Of a stretch of 11,621 nt of DNA, positions 6,211 to 11,621 are shown in pieces. The translations under genes and the position numbers were made by a program. The notes under the pieces were generated by a model. The model saw only the letters and a program-made list of their open reading frames with translations. It had not been told where the DNA came from and did no database searches. The stretch comes from Pseudomonadota bacterium (lineage in GTDB: Bacteria > Pseudomonadota > Gammaproteobacteria > Burkholderiales > Burkholderiaceae_F), in NCBI GenBank assembly GCA_021823635.1, contig JAKANT010000016.1, positions 1 through 11,621 on the forward strand, written 5' to 3'. Each line of letters begins with the position of its first letter. Position 1 is the stretch's first letter.

Positions 6211-7356
6211 ATGGGCGCGCGTGTCGCGATGGTGGCGGGCGAGTCCTCGGGCGATCTGCTCGCCGCGTCGGTGTTGCCGGCGTTGCGCGAACGCATCGTC
6301 GGCGGGGTGTATGCGGGCATCGGCGGCGAACGCATGGCGGCGGCCGGCTTCGACGCGTGGTGGCACGTGCGCGAACTGTCGGTGCGCGGCTACGCGGAAG
6401 TCTTGCGCCACCTGCCGCGGCTGCTGGCGCTGCGGCGCGCGCTGATCGAGCGCACGCTCGGCTGGCGGGCCGACGTGTTCGTCGGCGTGGATGCGCCGGA
6501 CTTCAATCTCGGCATCGAGGCGCGCCTGCGCGCGGCGGGGCTGCGCACCGTGCAGTTCGTGGCCCCCGCCGTCTGGGCGTGGCGGCCCGGGCGCGTCGCG
6601 CTGGTCAAGCGCGCGGTCGATCACCTCCTGCTCGTTTTTCCATTCGAGGAAAAACTGTTCGCGGACGCCGGGGTGCGCGCGACCTACGTCGGCCATCCGC
6701 TGGCGGCGGCGCTCACCGCGCAACCGGACGCGGCCGCGGCGCGCGCGAGGCTTGGTATGCCGTTGGATGCACCGACGATCGCCGTGCTGCCGGGCAGCCG
6801 CCGCGCCGAAGTGGCGCAGCTCGGGCTGCCGTTTCTGCAGACGGTCGGCTGGCTGCAGCGGCGCTCGGCGACGCTGCGCGCGGTGGTGGCGGCGGCCGAC
6901 GGGGCGCTGCGCGCCATGATCGAGCGCTGGCTCGGGCAGTCGGAACTCGACCGATCGCGTGTGACGGTGGTCGAGGGCCGGTCGCACGACTGCCTCGAGG
7001 CGGCCGATGCGGTGCTGGTCGCCAGCGGCACGGCGACGCTGGAGACGTTGATGTTGGGGCGGCCGATGGTGATCGCGTACAAGGTGCCGTGGATGACCGA
7101 GTGGATCACACGGCGCAAGGCGTTGATTCCGTACTTTGGGCTGCCCAACATCCTGGCCGGCGAGTTCGTCGTGCCGGAGTTCGTGCAGGGCGACGTGCGC
7201 GCAGACAAGCTCGGGCCGGCGCTCGCGGCACAACTGGAAGACGGCGCCAACCGCGCGCGACTGCGCGAGCGCTTCGCCGCCATCCGAGCCAGCTTGCGGC
7301 GCGACACGCCGGCGCTGGTGGCGCAGGCGATTGCCGATGCAAGTCGTCGACGCTAA
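6211..7356 (+). CDS. lpxB: LpxB, lipid A disaccharide synthase
   Basis: Family GT19 peripheral membrane glycosyltransferase that joins UDP-2,3-diacylglucosamine and 2,3-diacylglucosamine-1-phosphate (lipid X) into the beta-1,6 lipid A disaccharide. The 381-residue length matches E. coli (382). The N-terminal VAGESSGD glycine loop, VDAPDFN (D94, matching catalytic D98 of E. coli), VWAWR, FPFEEKLF, the LPGSR motif, the nucleotide-binding VASGTATLE and the late LPNILAGE are all in order. ATG at 6211 is preceded by GAAGGG. The 3' end overlaps rnhB by 20 nt. An AT-rich perfect inverted repeat falls inside the FPFEEKL codons (6634-6655), unusual for this GC-rich gene. Upstream partners LpxC and LpxH and downstream LpxK are not in the window. 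Confidence 0.97.
   Translation: MGARVAMVAGESSGDLLAASVLPALRERIVGGVYAGIGGERMAAAGFDAWWHVRELSVRGYAEVLRHLPRLLALRRALIERTLGWRADVFVGVDAPDFNLGIEARLRAAGLRTVQFVAPAVWAWRPGRVALVKRAVDHLLLVFPFEEKLFADAGVRATYVGHPLAAALTAQPDAAAARARLGMPLDAPTIAVLPGSRRAEVAQLGLPFLQTVGWLQRRSATLRAVVAAADGALRAMIERWLGQSELDRSRVTVVEGRSHDCLEAADAVLVASGTATLETLMLGRPMVIAYKVPWMTEWITRRKALIPYFGLPNILAGEFVVPEFVQGDVRADKLGPALAAQLEDGANRARLRERFAAIRASLRRDTPALVAQAIADASRRR
6634..6655. repeat. Perfect 8-bp inverted repeat in lpxB
   Basis: GTTTTTCC (6634-6641) and GGAAAAAC (6648-6655) are exact reverse complements separated by ATTCGA. The element lies within codons for V-F-P-F-E-E-K and uses AT-ending codons (gtt, ttt, cca, gaa, aaa) where neighbours prefer GC-ending ones. 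It is not a classical terminator, since the stem is AT-rich and no T-run follows. Confidence 0.6.
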
Positions 7357-7957
7357 CGATCTCGACCTGTTCGGCCGCGCCGCCGCGCCCGAGCGCGTCT
7401 GTGGTGTGGACGAAGCCGGGCGCGGGCCGCTGGCCGGTCCGGTGGTGGCGGCCGCAGTGATCCTCGACCCGCACAGGCCGATCGACGGGCTGCGCGACTC
7501 CAAGCAGCTTGCACCGGCGCGCCGCGAGGCGCTGGCAGCGACGATCCAGCGGCGCGCGCGGGCGTGGGCCGTGGCGTCGGCCACGGTCGAAGAGATCGAC
7601 CGCCTCAACATCCTGCAGGCGAGCTTGCTGGCGATGCGGCGTGCGGTCGAGCTGCTCGATCCGTCCGCCGATTTCGCGCTGATCGACGGCAACCGGCTGC
7701 CGGAGCTCGCCATACCGGCGCAGGCGCTGATCGGCGGCGATGCCAGCACTCCGGCGATCGCGGCGGCGTCGATCCTCGCCAAGACGCATCGCGATGCGCT
7801 GATGCGGGCGCTCGACGTGCAATATCCGGGCTACGGTTTCGCCCGCCATTTCGGCTACGCGACGGCCGAGCATCTGCGGGCGCTGCGACGTCTCGGTCCG
7901 TGCCCGCTGCATCGGCGCTCGTTCGCGCCGGTGCGCGAACTGCTGCAACGCCGGTGA
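7337..7957 (+). CDS. rnhB: Ribonuclease HII
   Basis: Endonuclease that cleaves the RNA strand of RNA-DNA hybrids and nicks at single ribonucleotides in DNA, starting ribonucleotide excision repair. The product is 206 residues (E. coli 198). The GVDEAGRGPLAGPVV motif gives D25 and E26; D117 in LIDGN and D135 in GGDAS complete the DEDD metal-binding set (E. coli D16, E17, D108, D126). AASILAKTHRD is the conserved helix after it. The ATG at 7337 is inside lpxB and gives a 20-nt overlap; a longer frame extending back to 7136 is only lpxB in another frame. The ribosome site is weak (AGG, 9 nt upstream), so reinitiation after lpxB is likely. The stop overlaps the next gene's GTG. Confidence 0.95.
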   Translation: MQVVDANDLDLFGRAAAPERVCGVDEAGRGPLAGPVVAAAVILDPHRPIDGLRDSKQLAPARREALAATIQRRARAWAVASATVEEIDRLNILQASLLAMRRAVELLDPSADFALIDGNRLPELAIPAQALIGGDASTPAIAAASILAKTHRDALMRALDVQYPGYGFARHFGYATAEHLRALRRLGPCPLHRRSFAPVRELLQRR

Positions 7958-8736
7958 AGACGATCGCCTCCGCGGCCAACGCGACGTTCAAGCGCTGGCT
8001 GCGCCTGGCGCAATCGACGCGCGCGGTGCGAGGCGAGCGCCGCACGATCGCCGAGGGCGTGCACCTGGCCGCCGAACTGGCGGCCGCGCGCGTGCCGATC
8101 GAAGCGGTGCTGGCGCGCCGCGGAGTCCGTCGCCCCGATGCGCAGCGTTGGATCGACACGTTCGTCGCCGCCGGCACGCCCGCGTACGAACTGGCGGCGC
8201 CGCTGTTCGATCGCCTGTCGCCGGTCGCGCGCGGCGCCGGGATCGCGCTCGTGTTCGCCGTTCCGCAAAGCGCGCCGTCGGGCCAGGGCGATTGCCTGCT
8301 GCTCGACGGCGTGCAAGAGCCCGGCAATGCGGGCGCGCTGCTGAGGGTGGCGGCGGCGGCCGGCGTGCGCACGGTGTTCGCCACGCCCGGAACGGTCGCG
8401 CTGTGGTCGCCGAAAGCGCTGCGCGGGGCGCAGGGGGCGCACCTGCGCTTGTCGATCGTCGAAGACGTCGAGCCGGCGCGCGCGCGCGAGCTGTTCGGCG
8501 GGCCGTGGCTGGGCGCCGATGCGCACGCCGCCGATTCGCTATGGCAGGTCGATCTGCGCGCGCCGCGCATGGGCTGGGTCGTCGGCGCCGAGGGCACGGG
8601 GCTGTCGCCGGCGGCGGCGGCGCTATGTGACAGGCGCGTTGCAATCCCGCTGGCCGCCGCGGTCGAGTCGCTGAACGTGGCCGCAGCGGCCGCGGTGTGT
8701 CTGTTCGAACGGCGCCGGCAGTTGTTGGTCGGGTGA
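7954..8736 (+). CDS. TrmH/SpoU-family RNA 2'-O-ribose methyltransferase
   Basis: SPOUT (alpha/beta-knot) enzyme that methylates a ribose 2'-OH in tRNA or rRNA using S-adenosylmethionine; the substrate nucleotide cannot be told from this sequence. The product is 260 residues. The N-terminal part (AANATFKRWLRLA, then RTIAEGVHL) resembles the RNA-binding domain of SpoU enzymes. The three knot motifs are present: motif 1 EPGNAGALLRVA with N125 and R131, motif 2 GAEGTGLS at about 211-218, motif 3 IPLAAAVESLNVAAA with S239 and N241. The start is GTG at 7954, overlapping the rnhB stop as GTGA, which fits coupled translation; no separate ribosome site is seen. It closes the packed gene run and is followed by an 81-nt gap. 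Related names are TrmH, RlmB and TsnR; I give no symbol because the target is unknown. Confidence 0.9.
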   Translation: MKTIASAANATFKRWLRLAQSTRAVRGERRTIAEGVHLAAELAAARVPIEAVLARRGVRRPDAQRWIDTFVAAGTPAYELAAPLFDRLSPVARGAGIALVFAVPQSAPSGQGDCLLLDGVQEPGNAGALLRVAAAAGVRTVFATPGTVALWSPKALRGAQGAHLRLSIVEDVEPARARELFGGPWLGADAHAADSLWQVDLRAPRMGWVVGAEGTGLSPAAAALCDRRVAIPLAAAVESLNVAAAAAVCLFERRRQLLVG

Positions 8737-8750
8737 AACGTCGGGCTTCG

Positions 8751-8785
8751 GCATACTTGCATCGGCGCAGGCGCGCGGAAACAAT
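8751..8785 (+). promoter_or_regulatory. Weak promoter candidates upstream of the cfa-like gene
   Basis: Two overlapping possibilities lie in the 81-nt gap. One is CATACT-TG (8752-8759), which matches the ATACTT core of sigma-S -10 elements but has no good -35. The other pairs TTGCAT (8757-8762) with AACAAT (8780-8785) at a 17-nt spacer, matching consensus at 3/6 and 4/6. No terminator hairpin was seen in the gap, so readthrough from the upstream run is also possible. Confidence 0.25.
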
Positions 8786-8803
8786 GCGCGCGTCGAGCGC
8801 AAC

Positions 8804-8809
8804 GAGGAG
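8804..8809 (+). promoter_or_regulatory. Strong Shine-Dalgarno GAGGAG for the cfa-like gene
   Basis: GAGGAG lies 8 nt before the ATG at 8818. It is the best ribosome site in the window and fixes the start. Confidence 0.8.
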
Positions 8810-8817
8810 CGAACGCG

Positions 8818-10080
8818 ATGCGGGCAGAAGGCTGGTTCGGCAGGACGACGCGCAAGGTGACCGCGCAGGCGGTCGAGAAAGGTCTGTTGCGGCTGGCGGA
8901 GACGGCGCGCGCGCGCGACGCGTTGCCGCTCGACGTGGTGCTGCCGGACGGCGAGCGCGTCAATTTCGGCGCGCCCGCTTCGATCACGCTGACGATCCGC
9001 GACGAAGGGGCGCTCGCCACGCTGGCGCAGCCGACGATCGCGGCGCTGGCCGAAGCCTTCGTCGACGGCCGCATCGACGTCGAGGGGCCGATGCTGCAGG
9101 CGGTGGCCCTGGCCGAACGGCTGGCCGATCTCGGCGGCTCCCCGGTCGGCGCGCGCGTGGCGGCGGCGCTGTCGCGTCATACGAAGAAGCAGGATCGGCA
9201 GGCGATCTCGTACCACTACGACGTCGGCAACGATTTCTACCGCCTGTGGCTGGACCAGCGCATGGTCTATTCGTGCGCGTATTTCCGTACCGGCGAGGAG
9301 TCGATCGACGAAGCGCAGGTGGCCAAGCTGGACCACATCTGTCGCAAGTTGCGGCTCGCCGCCGGCGATCGACTGCTCGACATCGGCTGCGGCTGGGGCG
9401 GCCTGATCATCCACGCGGCGCAGAACTACGGCGTCAAGGCAATCGGCATCACGCTGTCCGAAAACCAGCAGCGGCTGGCGAGCGAGCGCATCGCCGCGCT
9501 GGGGCTGGCCGACCGCTGCCAGGCGCTGCTGCTCGACTACCGCGATGCGCCGGCGCGCTTTGGCGCCGCCAGCTTCGACAAGGTGGCCAGTGTGGGCATG
9601 TTCGAGCACGTCGGCCTGCGCAATCTCGGGACCTATTTCGGCGTCGTGCGCGAGCTGCTGCGCGAGCGCGGGCTGTTTCTGAACCACGGCATCACCTCGA
9701 CCGACATCGACAGCCGCCCGGTCGGCTCCGGTGTCGGCGACTTCATCGGCAAGTACGTGTTTCCGCACGGCGAGCTGCCGCACGTGAGCCTTGCGCTGCG
9801 CGAGATGGCCGGGCAGGGGTTCGAGGTGGTCGACGTCGAGAGCCTGCGGATGCACTACGCGAAGACGCTCCAGCACTGGTCGAACCGTCTGGAGGCGCGG
9901 CTCGACGAGGCGCGGCGCAGCGTGGACGAAAAGACGCTGCGCATCTGGCGCGCGTATCTGGCCGGCTGCAGCCACGGCTTCGCGCAGAACTGGATCAACA
10001 TCTACCAGTTGCTCGGCAGCAAGCAGACCCAGCCGGGGCCGACCGACTTGCCGCTGACGCGCGACTGGATGTACCGCTGA
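8818..10080 (+). CDS. cfa: Cyclopropane-fatty-acyl-phospholipid synthase family methyltransferase
   Basis: SAM-dependent enzyme that adds a methylene group across the double bond of unsaturated acyl chains already in membrane phospholipids. The 420-residue product (E. coli Cfa 382) has an N-terminal lipid-binding-type domain (about 1-115) and a methyltransferase domain with the SAM motif D188-IGCGWGG. Residues aligned to E. coli active-site C139, E239, H266, I268 and Y317 are C153 (YSCAY), E263 (FEHVG), H290, I292 and Y347. KYVFPHGELPH is also typical. Compared with E. coli there are about 6 extra residues around GSGVGDF before that motif. The ATG has a strong GAGGAG and its own 81-nt leader region. 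Base composition looks like its neighbours, so there is no sign of recent transfer. A related methyltransferase making other branched or methylated fatty acids cannot be excluded, but the intact bicarbonate-site residues favour a true cyclopropane synthase. Confidence 0.88.
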   Translation: MRAEGWFGRTTRKVTAQAVEKGLLRLAETARARDALPLDVVLPDGERVNFGAPASITLTIRDEGALATLAQPTIAALAEAFVDGRIDVEGPMLQAVALAERLADLGGSPVGARVAAALSRHTKKQDRQAISYHYDVGNDFYRLWLDQRMVYSCAYFRTGEESIDEAQVAKLDHICRKLRLAAGDRLLDIGCGWGGLIIHAAQNYGVKAIGITLSENQQRLASERIAALGLADRCQALLLDYRDAPARFGAASFDKVASVGMFEHVGLRNLGTYFGVVRELLRERGLFLNHGITSTDIDSRPVGSGVGDFIGKYVFPHGELPHVSLALREMAGQGFEVVDVESLRMHYAKTLQHWSNRLEARLDEARRSVDEKTLRIWRAYLAGCSHGFAQNWINIYQLLGSKQTQPGPTDLPLTRDWMYR

Positions 10081-10084
10081 CGCC

Positions 10085-10927
10085 TCAGACGGTGCGCCGC
10101 TCCAGGCCGAGCTGCTGGATCACGGTCGCGGCGATCTCCTCGATCGACTTGGTGGTGGACGACAGCCAGCGGATGCCTTCGCGCCGCATCAGCTGCTCGG
10201 CCGCCGCCACCTCGTACCGGCAGTTGTCGAGCGCCGCATAGCGGCTGTTTGGGCGCCGTTCGTGGCGCACTTCGGCCAGCCGCTCCGGCGAAATCGACAG
10301 GCCGAACAGCTTCGCTTTGTGCGGCGGCAGCGCGGACGGCAGTTCGCCGCGTTCAAAGTCCTCCGGAATCAGCGGGTAGTTGGCGGCCTTGATGCCGTAC
10401 TGCATCGCCAGGTACAGGCTGGTCGGCGTCTTGCCGCTGCGCGACACCCCGATCAGGATCACGTCGGCCGAGGCGAGCCCCTTGGCCGACTGCCCGTCGT
10501 CGTGCGCGAGCGCGAAGTTGATCGCCTCGATCCGGTGCTTGTAGTTTTCCGAGTCTGCGATCGTGTGCGAACGGCCGATCGAGTGGCTCGACTTGATGCC
10601 CAGCTCCTGCTCCAGCGGCACGACGAACGATTCTAACAGGTCCAGGATCAACGCGTCGGCATGCTTCAACTGCGCGTTGACCGCCGGATCGACCAGCGTG
10701 GAGAAGACGATCGGCCGCTTGCCGTCACGGCGCCCGACCTCGTTGATGCGGGCCACCGCTTCGCGCGCTTTGTCGGGCGAATCGACGAACGGAATGCGTT
10801 CCTTGCGATAGCGCAGCGATTCGAACTGCGTCATCACCGAATGGCCCATCGTTTCGGCGGTGATGCCGGTGCCGTCGGAGACGTAGAACACCGTGCGTTC
10901 GGCGGGGCCTGACATGCGATCCGGCAT
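10085..10927 (-). CDS. ppsR: PpsR, phosphoenolpyruvate synthase regulatory protein (kinase/pyrophosphorylase)
   Basis: Bifunctional DUF299-family enzyme. It inactivates PEP synthase by ADP-dependent phosphorylation of an active-site threonine and reactivates it by phosphate-dependent removal, yielding pyrophosphate. The product is 280 residues (E. coli 277). The N-terminal FYVSDGTGITAE and the P-loop GVSRSGKT (160-167) followed by PTSLYLAMQ are signature features, as are LFGLSISPERL and NSRYA in the C-terminal half. The ATG at 10927 is the longest start; M5 at 10915 is an equal alternative, and neither has a good ribosome site. The gene is divergent from its target ppsA across 74 nt and convergent with cfa across 4 nt. 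The pairing with ppsA makes the assignment very secure. Confidence 0.96.
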   Translation of the reverse strand: MPDRMSGPAERTVFYVSDGTGITAETMGHSVMTQFESLRYRKERIPFVDSPDKAREAVARINEVGRRDGKRPIVFSTLVDPAVNAQLKHADALILDLLESFVVPLEQELGIKSSHSIGRSHTIADSENYKHRIEAINFALAHDDGQSAKGLASADVILIGVSRSGKTPTSLYLAMQYGIKAANYPLIPEDFERGELPSALPPHKAKLFGLSISPERLAEVRHERRPNSRYAALDNCRYEVAAAEQLMRREGIRWLSSTTKSIEEIAATVIQQLGLERRTV

Positions 10928-10948
10928 CGGCGGCCAAGGACGGGTCGT

Positions 10949-10954
10949 TACAAT
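10949..10954 (+). promoter_or_regulatory. Candidate -10 element TACAAT for ppsA
   Basis: TACAAT matches the TATAAT consensus at 5 of 6 positions and lies 47 nt before the ppsA ATG in the divergent spacer. No good -35 hexamer is seen 16-18 nt upstream, so an activator may be needed or the match may be chance. Confidence 0.35.
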
Positions 10955-10974
10955 GCGTGCGATTTTTGCACAGG

Positions 10975-10989
10975 CGTCGCCGCGCGACG
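10975..10989 (+). repeat. GC-rich hairpin just upstream of the ppsA ribosome site
   Basis: CGTCGC (10975-10980) and GCGACG (10984-10989) are exact reverse complements with a 3-nt loop. The stem ends 2 nt before the GGGAG ribosome site, so it could affect ppsA translation. Short GC stems are common in such DNA, so chance is a real alternative. Confidence 0.4.
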
Positions 10990-10991
10990 GC

Positions 10992-10996
10992 GGGAG
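10992..10996 (+). promoter_or_regulatory. Shine-Dalgarno GGGAG for ppsA
   Basis: GGGAG lies 5 nt before the ATG at 11002 and supports that start. Confidence 0.6.
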
Positions 10997-11001
10997 AAGA
11001 A

Positions 11002-11621
11002 ATGCAACGAGGCAGGTACGTCGTTCCGTTCAGCCGCTTGCGGATGACGGACGTCGCGGTCGTCGGCGGCAAGAATGCGTCGCTGGGCGAGATGCTGAGC
11101 CAGTTGGCCGGGCAAGGCGTGCGCGTGCCAGACGGCTTTGCCACCACCGCCGAGGCGTTTCGCGACTTTCTCGAGGCCAACGGCCTGACGCAGAAGATCA
11201 ACGCCCGTCTGGCCGCGCTCGACGTCGACGACGTGCGCGCGCTCGCCGAAGCGGGCGCCGCGATCCGCGCCGCGGTGGTCACGGCGCCGTTGCCCGAGGC
11301 GCTGGAACGCGAGATCCGCGACGCGTACGCGTGGCTGCGCGGCGACGGCGCGGACATTTCGGTGGCGGTGCGTTCCAGCGCGACCGCCGAAGATCTGCCC
11401 GACGCCTCGTTCGCCGGCCAGCAGGAGACCTATCTGAACGTGGTCGGCATCGACGCCGTGCTCGACCGCATCAAGCACGTGTTCGCGTCGCTGTACAACG
11501 ACCGCGCGATCGCGTACCGCGTGCACAAGGGCTTCACCCACGCGGAGGTCGCGCTGTCGGCCGGGGTGCAGCGGATGGTGCGCAGCGACCTCGGCGCCTC
11601 CGGCGTGGTGTTCACGATCGA
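11002..11621 (+). CDS. ppsA: PpsA, phosphoenolpyruvate synthase, 5' part (3' end outside window)
   Basis: Cytoplasmic gluconeogenic enzyme that makes PEP from pyruvate and ATP, releasing AMP and phosphate. The first 206 codons are open to the window edge. They cover the start of the ATP-grasp nucleotide-binding domain (PPDK_N): VGGKNASLGEM (residues 21-31), VPDGFATTAEAF, AVRSSATAEDLPDASFAGQQ (from about residue 122, with R124) and KHVFASLYNDRA, then LSAGVQRMVRSDL. The last three agree closely with E. coli PpsA. The catalytic His domain and the PEP/pyruvate barrel are outside the window. The full protein is normally near 800 residues. ATG at 11002 is supported by GGGAG and by N-terminal similarity. 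Divergent ppsR encodes the regulator of this enzyme, which confirms the call over pyruvate phosphate dikinase. Confidence 0.96.
   Translation, partial: MQRGRYVVPFSRLRMTDVAVVGGKNASLGEMLSQLAGQGVRVPDGFATTAEAFRDFLEANGLTQKINARLAALDVDDVRALAEAGAAIRAAVVTAPLPEALEREIRDAYAWLRGDGADISVAVRSSATAEDLPDASFAGQQETYLNVVGIDAVLDRIKHVFASLYNDRAIAYRVHKGFTHAEVALSAGVQRMVRSDLGASGVVFTI

Noticed and set aside
6052..7782. Long open frame on the - strand (576 codons) opposite lpxB and rnhB
   Set aside because: Its Arg/Ala/His-rich, low-complexity translation is typical of the antisense of GC-rich genes, and lpxB and rnhB on the + strand have full motif support.
8476..8488. Alternating CG run (also at 8905-8917) as possible Z-DNA or a functional repeat
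   Set aside because: Short runs of this kind are expected from Ala/Arg codons in GC-rich coding DNA.
7605..9074. Long open frame on the - strand opposite rnhB, the methyltransferase and cfa
   Set aside because: Ser/Arg/Ala-rich shadow spanning three motif-supported genes; no recognisable domain.
8623..9975. 450-codon open frame on the - strand across cfa
   Set aside because: Shadow of cfa with no ribosome site or recognisable domain.
8697..10241. 514-codon open frame on the + strand overlapping cfa
   Set aside because: It is the +1-type shadow of cfa; the Arg-rich sequence has no family features, while the cfa frame has all catalytic residues.
1..11621. Mobile elements, CRISPR arrays, tRNA/rRNA genes, toxin-antitoxin or defence genes
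   Set aside because: Coding sequence fills nearly the whole window with recognised housekeeping genes; no transposase motifs, spaced repeats or structural RNA signatures were seen.

Overview
The window reads as a GC-rich proteobacterial chromosome, most likely a betaproteobacterium of the Burkholderiales type. Two things point there: the run rseP-bamA-skp-lpxD-fabZ-lpxA-lpxB-rnhB followed by a TrmH/SpoU-type RNA methyltransferase, and the nearby divergent ppsR/ppsA pair. The species cannot be named from the sequence alone. All products were recognised from family motifs; no database search was run.

Region 1 (1-8736, all + strand) is a tightly packed envelope-biogenesis cluster. It opens with the 3' part of rseP, the site-2 protease of the envelope-stress response. 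It continues with bamA (outer-membrane protein insertase), skp/ompH (periplasmic chaperone), and the lipid A genes lpxD, fabZ, lpxA and lpxB. The last two genes are rnhB and a putative 2'-O-ribose RNA methyltransferase. Gaps between neighbours are at most 11 nt. Four junctions overlap: ATGA at lpxD/fabZ, TGATG at fabZ/lpxA, 20 nt at lpxB/rnhB, and GTGA at rnhB/methyltransferase. The whole run looks like one transcription unit with coupled translation. FabZ and LpxA/LpxD all work around 3-hydroxyacyl-ACP, while BamA and Skp build the outer membrane that receives the lipid A, so the cluster is functionally coherent apart from the two nucleic-acid genes at its end.

Region 2 (8737-10080, + strand) begins with an 81-nt gap holding weak promoter candidates and a strong Shine-Dalgarno sequence. 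A cyclopropane-fatty-acid-synthase family gene follows, with all the catalytic residues I could align to E. coli Cfa. As I recall the order in related genomes, this gene sits between the methyltransferase and ppsR as an addition to an otherwise conserved order.

Region 3 (10085-11621) holds ppsR on the - strand, convergent with cfa across only 4 nt. Across a 74-nt divergent spacer lies the start of ppsA (phosphoenolpyruvate synthase), cut by the window edge. PpsR controls PpsA activity by phosphorylation and phosphorolysis, so this is an enzyme next to its regulator.

I see no mobile elements, CRISPR arrays, tRNA or rRNA genes, and no convincing new system. The points worth a second look are modest: acyl-chain ruler residues in LpxA and LpxD, an AT-rich perfect inverted repeat inside lpxB, an AT-rich patch upstream of bamA, and the placement of the cfa gene.
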